A stretch of DNA of 57,453 bases from a virus, in IMG/VR virus record IMGVR_UViG_3300043409_000487, positions 1 to 57,453 of that record; one strand, given 5' to 3'. Below the pieces are notes generated by a model. The model saw only the letters and a list, made by a program, of their open reading frames with translations. It was not told where the DNA came from and searched no databases. Positions 38,886 through 47,975 of the stretch are shown piece by piece. Position 1 is the stretch's first letter; every line of letters begins with the position of its first letter. A program made the position numbers and the translations under genes.

Positions 38886-40304
38886 ATGCCAGTAAACAGT
38901 AAACACCCTTCGTATGACAGATACGCACCAGACTGGAAACAGCTGAAGGACACCTATGGTGGTGAACGTGTTGTCAAAGAAGCAGCGCAGGAATATCTTC
39001 CACCAACAGCAGGTATGCGTGAAGACGGTATGGAGGCAGGTGCTGCTGGTGCTGCAGCATACAGCGCATACAAGACTCGTGCTGTGTTCCACGACTTTGT
39101 TCGACAAGCAGTTGAGGGCATGGTTGGCATTATGCACCGTGAACCTGCACACATTGAACTGCCAGCACAGTTGGAGTCATTGCGAGACTCAGCCACACCC
39201 TCTGGTGATTCTCTCCAAGGACTGTTGCGCAAGATTAATGAACAGCAGTTACTGCTTGGGCGTGTCGGTATCTTGGGTGAAGTACCTTCTGGCGTGACCG
39301 TGGACAAGGCAGTGCCCAAGATTCTGACATACACCGCTGACAACATCATCAACTGGGATACTGGGTTGGTCGTGCTTGACGAATCAGGCAGTGTTCGACT
39401 GGACAACTTCGAGTGGAAGCAGGAAACTCGCCACTTAGTGCTGATGTCTGGAACAGTAGCCCAACAGGTGGTTGGAACTGAGTTGGCTCCCAAGGCTGTA
39501 TACACAGTTGCTGTGGTAAAGAACAATGGCGACATTGCAGGTGCTGAGGTAGTACAGCCTCAGATAGGTTCTAACTTCCTCGAAGAAATTCCGTTCGTCT
39601 TCATCAACTCTGCGGACACGAACCCAGAACCAGACCAACCACCCCTGCTGGGCTTGTCGAACTTAGCCTTGGCAATCTACCGTGGTGAGGCTGACTATCG
39701 CCAGACCTTGTTTATGCAAGGTCAGGAGACGCTGGTCATTACCAACACCCGTGAATCTAAGGACGGTACAAGACGTGTTGGGGCTGGTGCAGTGCTGGAG
39801 TTACCCAAGGATTCAGATGCTAAGTTCATCGGTGTGAACTCCAGTGGCTTGTCAGAGCAACGTATGGCACTTGAAAACGACAAACGCCATGCCTCCACCA
39901 TGTCTAGCCAATTGGTCGATACTGGTGATTCAGGAACCTCTCAACAATCTGGGGAAGCACTAAAGACCCGTGTTGCTGCGCAAACAGCCAACCTAACTCA
40001 GATAGCGCAGACAGGTGCAGCTGCCTTACAAGATATGCTTAGAAAGTTAGCGGTGTGGGTTGGTGCAAATCCTGAAGAGGTTATTGTTGAAGCCAACACA
40101 GACTTTGCTTCGGAAACATTAGTTGGTCAAGAGTTGTTGGCGTTTATGCAGGCCAAACAGATGGGTGCTCCTCTCAGTATCCCTTCGATCCACAGGTTGT
40201 TGATGAAGCGTGACTTGACCACACTGACCTATGAGGAAGAATTGGCAGAGATTGAGGCTGAGGCTCCTCTTGTATCGAACACACCAGACAGCACACAACC
40301 ATGA
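38886..40304 (+). CDS. Portal protein (DUF4055 family)
   Basis: A 472-residue protein of the DUF4055 portal type. The N-terminus reads KHPSYDRYAPDWKQLKDTYGGE; AYSAYKTRAVFHDFVRQAVEGMVGIMHREP follows; a long helix (MALENDKRHASTMSSQL) lies near 318. It forms the dodecameric DNA gate. GGAG precedes the ATG. The last 50 codons (from about 40150) contain the only GGCC and one of two GATC found in the window. Confidence 0.85.
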   Translation: MPVNSKHPSYDRYAPDWKQLKDTYGGERVVKEAAQEYLPPTAGMREDGMEAGAAGAAAYSAYKTRAVFHDFVRQAVEGMVGIMHREPAHIELPAQLESLRDSATPSGDSLQGLLRKINEQQLLLGRVGILGEVPSGVTVDKAVPKILTYTADNIINWDTGLVVLDESGSVRLDNFEWKQETRHLVLMSGTVAQQVVGTELAPKAVYTVAVVKNNGDIAGAEVVQPQIGSNFLEEIPFVFINSADTNPEPDQPPLLGLSNLALAIYRGEADYRQTLFMQGQETLVITNTRESKDGTRRVGAGAVLELPKDSDAKFIGVNSSGLSEQRMALENDKRHASTMSSQLVDTGDSGTSQQSGEALKTRVAAQTANLTQIAQTGAAALQDMLRKLAVWVGANPEEVIVEANTDFASETLVGQELLAFMQAKQMGAPLSIPSIHRLLMKRDLTTLTYEEELAEIEAEAPLVSNTPDSTQP

Positions 40305-40474
40305 GCACAACCATGAACATAACCGTAAAGGAAGGCTCTAAGGAATGGGTGGAGTTGGAGAGTAAGATTGAATCCCACTTCTCGGAGATAGAACAGGCAC
40401 TGACTGACAAGAAGTCCACAGAGGGTTTTTCTCTCATCGGAACTAAGGTAGTGAGTACAGGGGAGGATGACTGA
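40301..40474 (+). CDS. 57-residue unknown protein between portal and head protein
   Basis: MSTTMNITVKEGSKEWVELE begins a 57-residue acidic protein. ATG 40301 overlaps the portal stop (ATGA) and its TGA overlaps the next ATG (TGATG), so it is tightly coupled and likely real. Its helical middle (SKIESHFSEIEQALTDKK) has no recognised homologue. Confidence 0.6.
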   Translation: MSTTMNITVKEGSKEWVELESKIESHFSEIEQALTDKKSTEGFSLIGTKVVSTGEDD

Positions 40475-42363
40475 TGCCAATCACCATATCCCCACTCACC
40501 CCTGTGCGGTTTGACCTGAAACAAAAGGCAGAGGAAATTGTGTCTCTGTACACTGAGCTCGCGAGTCAGATAGAATCCCTTGGGTTTGATGATGTGCTCG
40601 TCTCCTTCAACAACCCCCTTGGGGTTGGTACGAATGATGTGTTTGTTAGAATAGTGGCGTCTAATTCCACAGACAAAGAGAACAAGAATCTAACTGTAAG
40701 GAGAATATTAACAATAGACGGCAATGAACCTGAGAAGTCTTATCTAAAGAATTCCTTGTTGGAAATTGGCTCTGGTTCTAAGAACGCTGGGTTGTCAAAC
40801 TTAGTGAACGAGTACGGAGTGAAGGCACTTCACAAGATTGGCGGTACTGCAATTAAGGTAGTTGCAAACATCACAGACGGTGCATACGTGTGGCTCCGCA
40901 AGGGATATGTCCCAGATGGCAACCCTGTTGAGGTATTGTCCAACATCCTGAGGCAAAATAAAAATTGCCCAAAGAACTTACTGGCTAGGGTAGATAGATT
41001 GAACCCTTCTGAATTCAAGGAATTCGTAACCTCTGAAGAGTTTAGAGAGTACAAAGAATGGCTTTACAGAACTGACTGGAAGGGTAGTCTTGATATAACA
41101 GACGAACGCTCCGTAAAATTATTGACGAAGAAGTCATTCAAGGAACTTGGCATTGTAAAAGAGTCAGTTGTTGACACAGATGCTAACATTACTCAAAGTG
41201 CTAATGACAAGTACCTCGACGCAATGATTCGACACCAAATAGGGTTGAGTCGTTTGTCTGCTTCTATGAAGCAACGAATCATAGAACTGCTTGACGCAAC
41301 AGAACCAAAACTGCGTGAAGAGATTGAGAAACGCATGTCGCAGTTGGTTGGTCGTTCGTTTGGTGACACCATAACAGAACGCAGGTTACAGGCTCTCAAG
41401 GAATTGATTGAAAGCACCCGTGGTAAGGCATTTGACTCTGCGATTGCTGGCTTGAACGATGAGTTGAAAGACTTGACCGTTGCTGAAGCACAGTTTGTCG
41501 CAGGTACTGCTAACTCAGTGATGCCTGTGGTGCTGGAGACGGTTGTCCCAGCTACACCACTGCTGCACGCCTTGGTGTCCACGAACCCGTTTGAAGGTAG
41601 GGTGTTGAAGGAATGGGCTGCTGGGCTAAAGGCTGCTGACTCTGACCGAATACTACAAACAATTCGTATTGCCATGGTTCAGGGCAGCACACCACAACAA
41701 ACAGCAAGGGCAGTGTTTGGAACAATCTCCTTGGGCAAGAAGGATGCTGCTGTGGAGATGACCCGCAAGAACGTTGAGTCCGTTGTGCGAACAGCTGTGA
41801 ACCACTTCTCCAACCAAGCAAAGCAATTGACCTATGCAGCCAACCCAGACCTATATGAGTGGGAGTTGTTCGTTGCTACTTTGGATTCACGTACTACGCT
41901 CACTTGCATGGCTGAAGACGGTAAGAAGTACAGACGTGGGGAAGGTAGAATACCACCACTGCACTTCGCTTGCCGTTCTTTGCGAGTTGCCATACTAAGC
42001 AATGGATTGCCTATTGGCATGCGCCCAATGAAGCCGTATACTGAACGTATGTTGCTCGATGAATACAATGCTAAGTACGGCACTGAAGCCAAGTCCCGTG
42101 ATTCACTGCCCAAGGGACACAAGGGTAAGTTCGACGACTATGCAGGTTCGAGGGTTCGTGAACTAATTGGCAGAACACCTGCCTCAACGAACTACGGAGA
42201 GTTCCTGCAGCGTCAAACAGAGTCGTTCCAACGTGAGGTGTTGGGTAGTACAAGGTATGAACTGTGGAAGACGGGCAAAGTCTCGTTGGACAAATTCACA
42301 GACGGTTCTGGCAGAATTATCAAGGTTGCAGACCTGAAACAAATATATGATTTAGTAAACTGA
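40474..42363 (+). CDS. Mu gpF-like head morphogenesis protein with extra N-terminal domain
   Basis: A 629-residue protein. The Mu F-type domain (residues about 395-525) ends with WELFVATLDSRTTLTCMAEDG and IPPLHFACRSLRV, the usual D.RT...C...G....PP.H..CR pattern. It is a minor capsid protein. Residues 1-200 are additional and include ANITDGAYVWLRKGYVPDG, a stretch like GNAT-type or ejected-protein domains. The N-terminal third uses mostly AGA/AGG for Arg (8 of 11), unlike the rest (mainly CGN). Confidence 0.75.
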   Translation: MPITISPLTPVRFDLKQKAEEIVSLYTELASQIESLGFDDVLVSFNNPLGVGTNDVFVRIVASNSTDKENKNLTVRRILTIDGNEPEKSYLKNSLLEIGSGSKNAGLSNLVNEYGVKALHKIGGTAIKVVANITDGAYVWLRKGYVPDGNPVEVLSNILRQNKNCPKNLLARVDRLNPSEFKEFVTSEEFREYKEWLYRTDWKGSLDITDERSVKLLTKKSFKELGIVKESVVDTDANITQSANDKYLDAMIRHQIGLSRLSASMKQRIIELLDATEPKLREEIEKRMSQLVGRSFGDTITERRLQALKELIESTRGKAFDSAIAGLNDELKDLTVAEAQFVAGTANSVMPVVLETVVPATPLLHALVSTNPFEGRVLKEWAAGLKAADSDRILQTIRIAMVQGSTPQQTARAVFGTISLGKKDAAVEMTRKNVESVVRTAVNHFSNQAKQLTYAANPDLYEWELFVATLDSRTTLTCMAEDGKKYRRGEGRIPPLHFACRSLRVAILSNGLPIGMRPMKPYTERMLLDEYNAKYGTEAKSRDSLPKGHKGKFDDYAGSRVRELIGRTPASTNYGEFLQRQTESFQREVLGSTRYELWKTGKVSLDKFTDGSGRIIKVADLKQIYDLVN

Positions 42364-42421
42364 CTAAAGCAGTAAAATATGATTGTCACAATGTGTGACT
42401 AACTTTCTATGGAGAAAAGAC

Positions 42422-43234
42422 ATGAAGTTGAAAAGCAAATACGCAACGAAGGCAGAAATTCCAGCAGGGTTTGAAAGCCTATTTGAAGAACAAGATGGTG
42501 AATTCGTACTCACTGGTATTGAAGGCGTTAAGACTGATGCTGACATTGCACGTTTGCAAGAGTCACTTCGCAAGGAACGCAGTGACCACAAAGAAACTAA
42601 GGAACGCTTGGCAAAGTTTGCCAATGTTGACGCTGAAAAGATTCACGATGACTTGGACGAATTGGAAGAGTTACGTGCGTTGAAGGACGCAGGTGGTGAA
42701 GGCAAGGGTGTTGACCAAGCCAAGATTGATGAATTGGTGCAAGCCCAAGTGAAGCGTAAATTGGCTCCAGTTGAGCGTGAACGTGACCAAGCCAAGTCGA
42801 AACTTGAAGAACTGACCAAGTCTAACGAACAATTGCAACAAACAATCACCACAACCAAAGTGCATGATGCGCTTCGTGCTGCAGCAACCAAGGCTGGTGT
42901 TACCCCAACCGCTGTAGAAGACATCCTTTTGCTGGGTGAACGTACATTTGAAGTGGCAGCAGACGGTGCTATCGTTACCAAAGATGGCTTGCCTGCAGAA
43001 ACATGGCTCTCTGACCAAAAGAACAACCGTCCTCATTGGTGGGCTGTTAGCCAAGGTGCTGGTGCACGTGGTAACGAAGGTCAGGGTGCTGGTGCAAACC
43101 CTTGGGCTAAAGACAACTGGAACTTAACTAAGCAAGGCGAATATGTGCGTCAACACGGTGTTGAAAAGGCTAAGGCTGCAGCACAATCCGCAGGTGTGGA
43201 ATTAGGTTCTACTCAACCCATGGCACAAAAGTAA
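42422..43234 (+). CDS. Scaffolding protein
   Basis: A 270-residue, highly charged, helical protein with a long coiled coil (about residues 40-155: KERSDHKETKERLAKFANV, VERERDQAKSKLEELTKSNE). It lies between the head protein and the capsid gene, the canonical scaffold position. A small C-terminal region (NNRPHWWAVSQGAG) may bind the capsid. TATGGAGAAAAGAC precedes ATG 42422. Confidence 0.8.
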   Translation: MKLKSKYATKAEIPAGFESLFEEQDGEFVLTGIEGVKTDADIARLQESLRKERSDHKETKERLAKFANVDAEKIHDDLDELEELRALKDAGGEGKGVDQAKIDELVQAQVKRKLAPVERERDQAKSKLEELTKSNEQLQQTITTTKVHDALRAAATKAGVTPTAVEDILLLGERTFEVAADGAIVTKDGLPAETWLSDQKNNRPHWWAVSQGAGARGNEGQGAGANPWAKDNWNLTKQGEYVRQHGVEKAKAAAQSAGVELGSTQPMAQK

Positions 43235-43367
43235 GGTATAATGCCTCGCTTTGTTGTAAAATAGACAACTGGAGGATGAACCTATGGTTGTCACCCAAGC
43301 AAGAACTCGCCATGGGGCAGGGTATCAAAATTCTTTGAACTTATGCCAACGATAGGAGAATATCATC

Positions 43368-44420
43368 ATGGCGACTACTAAAATTGCAGACGTGATTGTT
43401 CCTGAGGTGTTTACACCTTATACCCAACAACTCACACAAGAAAAATCAGCGTTGATTCAGGCAGGTGTCTTGACACGTGACCCTTCAATGGACAGTAACT
43501 TGGCTGGTGGTGGCTTGACATTCAATGCCCCTTCATTCAATGACTTGGACAATGAAGATGAAAACGTGAGCACGGACAATGACGGCTCTAACTCAACACC
43601 TTCAAAAATCCAAACCAGTCTTGAAGTGGCAGTGCGTTTGAGCCGTAACAAGTCTTGGTCAAGCATGGACTTGGCGTCAGCCTTGGCTGGTGCTGACCCA
43701 ATGCAAGCGATTGCCTCACGTGTGTCCGAGTACTGGGCACGTCGCCTCCAAGCAGCGTATGTTGCTACGATGCAGGGTGTGTTTGCGGATAATGCTGCTG
43801 CTCCAACTGGTGCAGACAAGCATGCCCAAAACGACATGACCTTGAACGTGGCTGGTTCAGCGTTCAGTGCTGGTGTCACCAACTTTACTGCAGAAGCCTT
43901 CTTGGATGCAGCAGTAACAATGGGTGACAGCATGGAACAATTGACAGCAATCATGGTTCACTCTATCGTGTACAACCGTATGCAGAAGAACAACCTGATT
44001 GACTTCATTCCAGATGCTACTGGTCAGGTCAACATCCCAACTTTCTTAGGTCGTCGTGTGATTGTTGATGACGGTTTGCCCAACCCCGCAGGACGTGGTG
44101 CTGCCCAAACTTCAAGTGGTGTGTTCCACTCTTGGATTCTTGGTAGCAATGTTGCACGTTTTGGCTTAGGTCAGGCTAAAGTTCCAACGGAAGTTGAACG
44201 TAAGGCAGCTGCTGGTGACGGTGGTGGTCAAGACATTCTCCACAACCGTGTTGAGTGGGCGTTGCACCCTGTTGGTCATGCCTTCGTTGGTACGGCTGCA
44301 GCAGGTGGACCAAATAACACTGCGACAGCAGGTAACTTGGCTCATGCAGACAGCTGGCGTCGTGTCTATGGCGAACGTAAGATGATTCGTGTTGCACGTC
44401 TCATCACTCGTGAGTCTTGA
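43368..44420 (+). CDS. Major capsid protein
   Basis: A 350-residue protein resembling Gp13-like/HK97-fold coat proteins: KIADVIVPEVFTPYTQQLT at the N-terminus, SRNKSWSSMDLASALAGADPM, WARRLQAAYVATMQGVF, MVHSIVYNRMQKNNLIDFIP and RRVIVDDGLP. The 133-base region before it holds a GTTGT/ACAAC hairpin and a TATAAT (43237). Position and size fit the shell protein. A terminator-like hairpin follows, consistent with high expression. Confidence 0.88.
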   Translation: MATTKIADVIVPEVFTPYTQQLTQEKSALIQAGVLTRDPSMDSNLAGGGLTFNAPSFNDLDNEDENVSTDNDGSNSTPSKIQTSLEVAVRLSRNKSWSSMDLASALAGADPMQAIASRVSEYWARRLQAAYVATMQGVFADNAAAPTGADKHAQNDMTLNVAGSAFSAGVTNFTAEAFLDAAVTMGDSMEQLTAIMVHSIVYNRMQKNNLIDFIPDATGQVNIPTFLGRRVIVDDGLPNPAGRGAAQTSSGVFHSWILGSNVARFGLGQAKVPTEVERKAAAGDGGGQDILHNRVEWALHPVGHAFVGTAAAGGPNNTATAGNLAHADSWRRVYGERKMIRVARLITRES

Positions 44421-44431
44421 TAGACTGCCGT

Positions 44432-44456
44432 AAGCCCAGACTAACCCTCTGGGCTT
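44432..44456 (+). terminator. Hairpin after capsid gene
   Basis: AAGCCCAG (44432-44439) pairs with CTGGGCTT (44449-44456) around a nine-base loop, then CTTCCC. A partial terminator would raise capsid mRNA over downstream connectors. Confidence 0.55.
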
Positions 44457-44483
44457 CTTCCCAAGAACCTACTGGAGATGAAC

Positions 44484-45071
44484 ATGACTAAAGTAGAAAA
44501 ACAAATTGTCGCAGCTTTGGGTTTGTTAGACCACAAAGACGACACACAATGGACAGATGATGGCTTGCCATTACTCGAAGTTGTGGCTAAGTTGGCAGAA
44601 CTGCCTGAAGTTACTCGTGAGCAAATCACCAAAGTGGCACCGAACTTGGTTCGTGAATTGGGTGACAAACCTGACGAAGGTGACAAACCTGACGAAGGTG
44701 ACAAACCTGACGAAGGTGAACTTACAGAACAGGAACAGCTGGAAGCTGTAATTGATGCAGCAACAAAGGCTGTTGATGCTGCTCGACAAGCCAAGGAAGA
44801 TGCAACCATTGCTCTTGAAAAGGCTGAAAAGGAACACACTGCATTGGTTGAAAAGCGTAACGCAGAGTTCCCTCCACTTTCTCAGGCTGAAGCAATTGCA
44901 CAGTTCCAAGCGTCACAACAAGCCCAACGGGAAGCACGTGCACAACACGTAAATGCTTTGCGGGAAGCAGGACTAAACCCGTCCGCAGTTGGTGCTGGGG
45001 TATCTGCTCTTGACCAGTCAATGGCACGTAAGCCTACATTAGGTACACAACGCCCACCTGCTCGAGTATGA
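44484..45071 (+). CDS. Acidic helical protein with GDKPDE repeats
   Basis: A 195-residue protein. ATG 44484 is preferred to 44478 because the GGAG is too close to the latter. Residues 60-77 are three identical GDKPDE units, then an Ala/Glu/Lys helix (residues about 85-150) resembling a coiled coil. It could be a head decoration, a scaffold-like or a head-completion factor; unknown. Confidence 0.5.
   Translation: MTKVEKQIVAALGLLDHKDDTQWTDDGLPLLEVVAKLAELPEVTREQITKVAPNLVRELGDKPDEGDKPDEGDKPDEGELTEQEQLEAVIDAATKAVDAARQAKEDATIALEKAEKEHTALVEKRNAEFPPLSQAEAIAQFQASQQAQREARAQHVNALREAGLNPSAVGAGVSALDQSMARKPTLGTQRPPARV
44661..44714 (+). repeat. Three exact 18-bp tandem repeats
   Basis: GGTGACAAACCTGACGAA occurs three times in a row with no change, encoding GDKPDE each time. 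Copy number is likely variable among relatives. Confidence 0.9.
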
Positions 45072-45075
45072 TATC

Positions 45076-45204
45076 ATGGCTAACTTAACCCACGCACAAA
45101 GAGTTGCTGCCTACCTACGCAGTCAGTCACGTAAACGTAGGGTTGAGCAGTCACGCTTGAAGCAACAGCAGGAAAAGGAGCAGTCTAATGGCACTGGTTC
45201 TTGA
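45076..45204 (+). CDS. Possible 42-residue basic protein
   Basis: ATG 45076 opens MANLTHAQRVAAYLRSQSRK and ends 17 bases inside the next gene; the product is very basic. No convincing ribosome site. It may merely be the leader of the next gene. Low confidence. Confidence 0.3.
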   Translation: MANLTHAQRVAAYLRSQSRKRRVEQSRLKQQQEKEQSNGTGS

Positions 45205-45679
45205 AGATGGAACTGGGTTGGTGAATGCCAACTCATACACATCACTCTCTGCAGCCAATGACTACCTCACCCTCCGTGGGCGTCCTGTCGTAGAAGAAGT
45301 ACACCTGATTCAGGCTACTGACTACATCGACACCCGTTGGGGTGACCAGTTTGTTGGTGAACCGCTGAAAGATACACAAGCATTGGCGTTCCCACGAACT
45401 CAAGTGACAGGAATACCCAAACAACTAAAGATTGCAGCTGCTGAGTATGCCTCATTTGTTCAGAGTGGTGGTGTGTTGTTGGGTGTTGTGGAGTCTGGAA
45501 ACATCCCAGTCTCAGAGAAGTCAGAGAAAGTTGGTCCAATTACTGAGACAACTAAGTACGCAGTAGAAGCACAACAGTCCTCTGGGCTTGTCGCTTCAAC
45601 CGTATACCCCGTCATCCCAGCTGCAGACCCACACATTGAAAGACTTTTACGTGGGTTTGTGTCGAGGGTTCTGAGATGA
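45188..45679 (+). CDS. Head-tail adaptor, DnaT-like domain family
   Basis: A 163-residue protein with GTGLVNANSYTSLSAANDYL (residues 7-26), LIQATDYIDTRWGDQFVG and PRTQVTGIPKQLKIAAAEYA, the pattern of phage proteins filed as 'DnaT-like', which are head-tail connector components. GGAAAAGGAG lies upstream. Coupled to the following gene (ATGA-type overlap). Confidence 0.75.
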   Translation: MALVLEDGTGLVNANSYTSLSAANDYLTLRGRPVVEEVHLIQATDYIDTRWGDQFVGEPLKDTQALAFPRTQVTGIPKQLKIAAAEYASFVQSGGVLLGVVESGNIPVSEKSEKVGPITETTKYAVEAQQSSGLVASTVYPVIPAADPHIERLLRGFVSRVLR

Positions 45680-46065
45680 GTCACACAACACTAGCGAACA
45701 CAGCCTCTAGGCTAATAGAGAAACACGGCAGGAGCGTCGTTTTGGTGACTAAGGGGAGTGCTTCCCCTGACCCAACAAAACCGTGGAGAACGTCTGCTGC
45801 TGAAGTTGAATCTACAATTCGTGGTGTTATGGTTGACCCATCAGACGGTTCATTTGGCTACATAACTCCAGCTGAATCAGCCCAGCTGATTGCAAGGGGT
45901 AGTAAGGTGTTCTTGGTAGCAGCAAAGTCAATTGATGATACGTTACCACCAGAAGACCTTTTGCGTATAAAGGATGATGATAATTCCTCGTGGAGAATAT
46001 TGTCGGCAGAACTTTTACGTCCTGGAAATGTTAAGATTTTGTGGAAGTTGGAGGTGCAGCGATGA
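45676..46065 (+). CDS. Head-tail connector/stopper candidate
   Basis: A 129-residue protein containing IRGVMVDPSDGSFGYI and a C-terminal LRIKDDDNSSWRILSAELLRPGNVKILWKLEVQR-like strand set (shown in part) that fits small connector proteins which plug or extend the portal. Position between adaptor and tail terminator supports it. Confidence 0.6.
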   Translation: MSHTTLANTASRLIEKHGRSVVLVTKGSASPDPTKPWRTSAAEVESTIRGVMVDPSDGSFGYITPAESAQLIARGSKVFLVAAKSIDDTLPPEDLLRIKDDDNSSWRILSAELLRPGNVKILWKLEVQR

Positions 46066-46487
46066 GCCTTACCAGAGAACTTGCACGTGATGAAATGCTC
46101 ACAATTTTACAGTCAAAAGTGGCTGCATCAGAGTATAATTCAATTTTGGTGCTTTACGATGACCAAGGTGGCTCTGTCCCAGATAATGGTGCTGATTCTT
46201 ACCTTAGAGTTACTGTTAAGCACAATTTAGCTGGACAATCCACCATGGGTGGTGAATGTGTACGTTGGAACCGCAAGGGCTTGGTGTTCGTGCAGGTGTT
46301 CACAAAAACTGGAAACGGATTGGTATTGTCAGATAAACTGACTAAAATATGCGTTGACGCATTCGAAGGTCAAACAACACCAAGTGGTGTTTGGTTTAGA
46401 AATGTACGGTCAAACGAAGTTGGCGCAAATGGGTCATGGTATCAGGTCAATGTCATTGCGGAGTTTGAATACGACGAATTGAAATAG
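46062..46487 (+). CDS. Tail terminator-like protein
   Basis: A 141-residue protein with VTVKHNLAGQSTMGG, VRWNRKGLVFVQVFTKTGNG and WYQVNVIAEFEYDELK, resembling small proteins that cap the tail tube. It is coupled upstream (ATGA) and followed by the tube gene nine bases later. Confidence 0.65.
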   Translation: MSLTRELARDEMLTILQSKVAASEYNSILVLYDDQGGSVPDNGADSYLRVTVKHNLAGQSTMGGECVRWNRKGLVFVQVFTKTGNGLVLSDKLTKICVDAFEGQTTPSGVWFRNVRSNEVGANGSWYQVNVIAEFEYDELK

Positions 46488-46496
46488 GAGAGTATC

Positions 46497-47966
46497 ATGG
46501 CAACTTGCCCAACGAATAAAATCGATAGCAATATCACAGGATTACGTGTAGCAACTGAAGAATGCTTGAAGCAGTTACCTGCAACTGGTGTTGTTTGGAC
46601 TCCACTCGAACCGAATTCATACGGTGACTTCGGTGCACAATACAAGACAACCGCACGAAACGCCATCAACCCATCACGTCAGCGACAAAAAGGTGCTGTC
46701 ACGGACATGGACGCTTCTGTTAACTACCAGACAGACTTCACAGGAAACAGCCTACGCACCATGATGGACGGCTTCTTGTTCGCTGCGTGGCGAAATAAGA
46801 CCACTGCTGCAGTGACCGCAGTTATTGCTGGTGGCTATACAGTTGGCACAACTGCAGTTGCTACGTTCAACGTGGGAGACTTGGTGTTCGCTTCTGGATT
46901 CACGCTCCCTGAAAACAATGGCTTGAAGTTGGTAACGGCAAAAACCACCACAGCACTAACAGTAGCTGGTGTCACTGCAGAAGCAACAGCAGGTACTGTG
47001 CAAAAGGTTGGTGTTCAGGCAGGTGCTGGCGACTTAAATATCACCGTGACGAGTGGTATTGTTGCCTTGAATTCGACAACACTGAACCTTACCACCTTGG
47101 GCTTGATTCCAGGAGAATGGGTGTGGGTCGGTGGTGATGCTGCAGGAACTGCATTCACGGCAACTTCAAACAATGGATTCTATCGTGTGCAGACAATTGC
47201 AGCCAATAAGATTGTTTTTGACCGTGTGCCTTCTACTGCCGTTGCAGACGCTGGTACTGGTGCCACAATCCAAGTATTCATCGGTGATGTTGTCAAGAAT
47301 GAATCTGACCCAGCATTGATTAAGCGTACCTCGTATCAGTTTGAACGTAGTTTTGGTGCCACTGATTACGAATATGTAGCTGGTTGTGTGCCAAATAGCA
47401 TGGAAATAAACGTAAGTACTGCGGAAAAACTTACCGTTGACTTGGGCTTTTTGGGTTCGTCTGTTGAAACTACCATTGCAGCAAAAACAGGCACACGTCC
47501 TGCGTTGGTTGCGAAGGACGCCTTCAACAGTTCAAGCGACATGACCCGTTTACGTTTAGTCAAGGAAGATACCAAACAAACATTGTTCACTTATGTGACT
47601 GAACTTAAACTTAGTGTCAACAACAACGCTCAAGCGACAAAAGCGGTGGGAGTTCTGGGTGCGATGGATGTCTCTGTGGGTGACTTTGTGGCGTCTGGTA
47701 ACGTGACTGCTTTCTACACGTCCGCAGACGCAGCAAACGCAGTTAAAAACAATTCAGCGGTGTCGTTGGATTTTGGGGTGGCTAAGAACAACACAGGTTG
47801 GTTGTTTGATGTGCCCTACGTAGTATTGGGTGATGGTCGTCGTAAGGTTGAAAAAGACCAAGCGGTTCAACTGCCATTATCTGCTGAAGGTGCTGAGCAC
47901 CCAACACTTCATCACACAATGTTGGTGATGAATTATGCGTATTTGCCAACGGTGGCAGAACAATAG
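46497..47966 (+). CDS. Major tail (tube) protein
   Basis: A 489-residue protein. Start NKIDSNITGLRVATEECLKQLP and VWTPLEPNSYGDFGAQYKTTARNAINPSRQ-type sequence match the phage tail-tube protein family of similar size; a long beta-rich middle (residues 90-245) may be a surface-exposed insertion. GGAG precedes ATG. Highly expressed structural role is expected. Confidence 0.8.
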   Translation: MATCPTNKIDSNITGLRVATEECLKQLPATGVVWTPLEPNSYGDFGAQYKTTARNAINPSRQRQKGAVTDMDASVNYQTDFTGNSLRTMMDGFLFAAWRNKTTAAVTAVIAGGYTVGTTAVATFNVGDLVFASGFTLPENNGLKLVTAKTTTALTVAGVTAEATAGTVQKVGVQAGAGDLNITVTSGIVALNSTTLNLTTLGLIPGEWVWVGGDAAGTAFTATSNNGFYRVQTIAANKIVFDRVPSTAVADAGTGATIQVFIGDVVKNESDPALIKRTSYQFERSFGATDYEYVAGCVPNSMEINVSTAEKLTVDLGFLGSSVETTIAAKTGTRPALVAKDAFNSSSDMTRLRLVKEDTKQTLFTYVTELKLSVNNNAQATKAVGVLGAMDVSVGDFVASGNVTAFYTSADAANAVKNNSAVSLDFGVAKNNTGWLFDVPYVVLGDGRRKVEKDQAVQLPLSAEGAEHPTLHHTMLVMNYAYLPTVAEQ

Positions 47967-47975
47967 GAGAAACAC

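Noticed and set aside
42364-42421. Promoter before the scaffold gene
   Set aside because: Only a short GTCAC/GTGAC stem and AT-rich bases; no convincing -35 and -10 pair.
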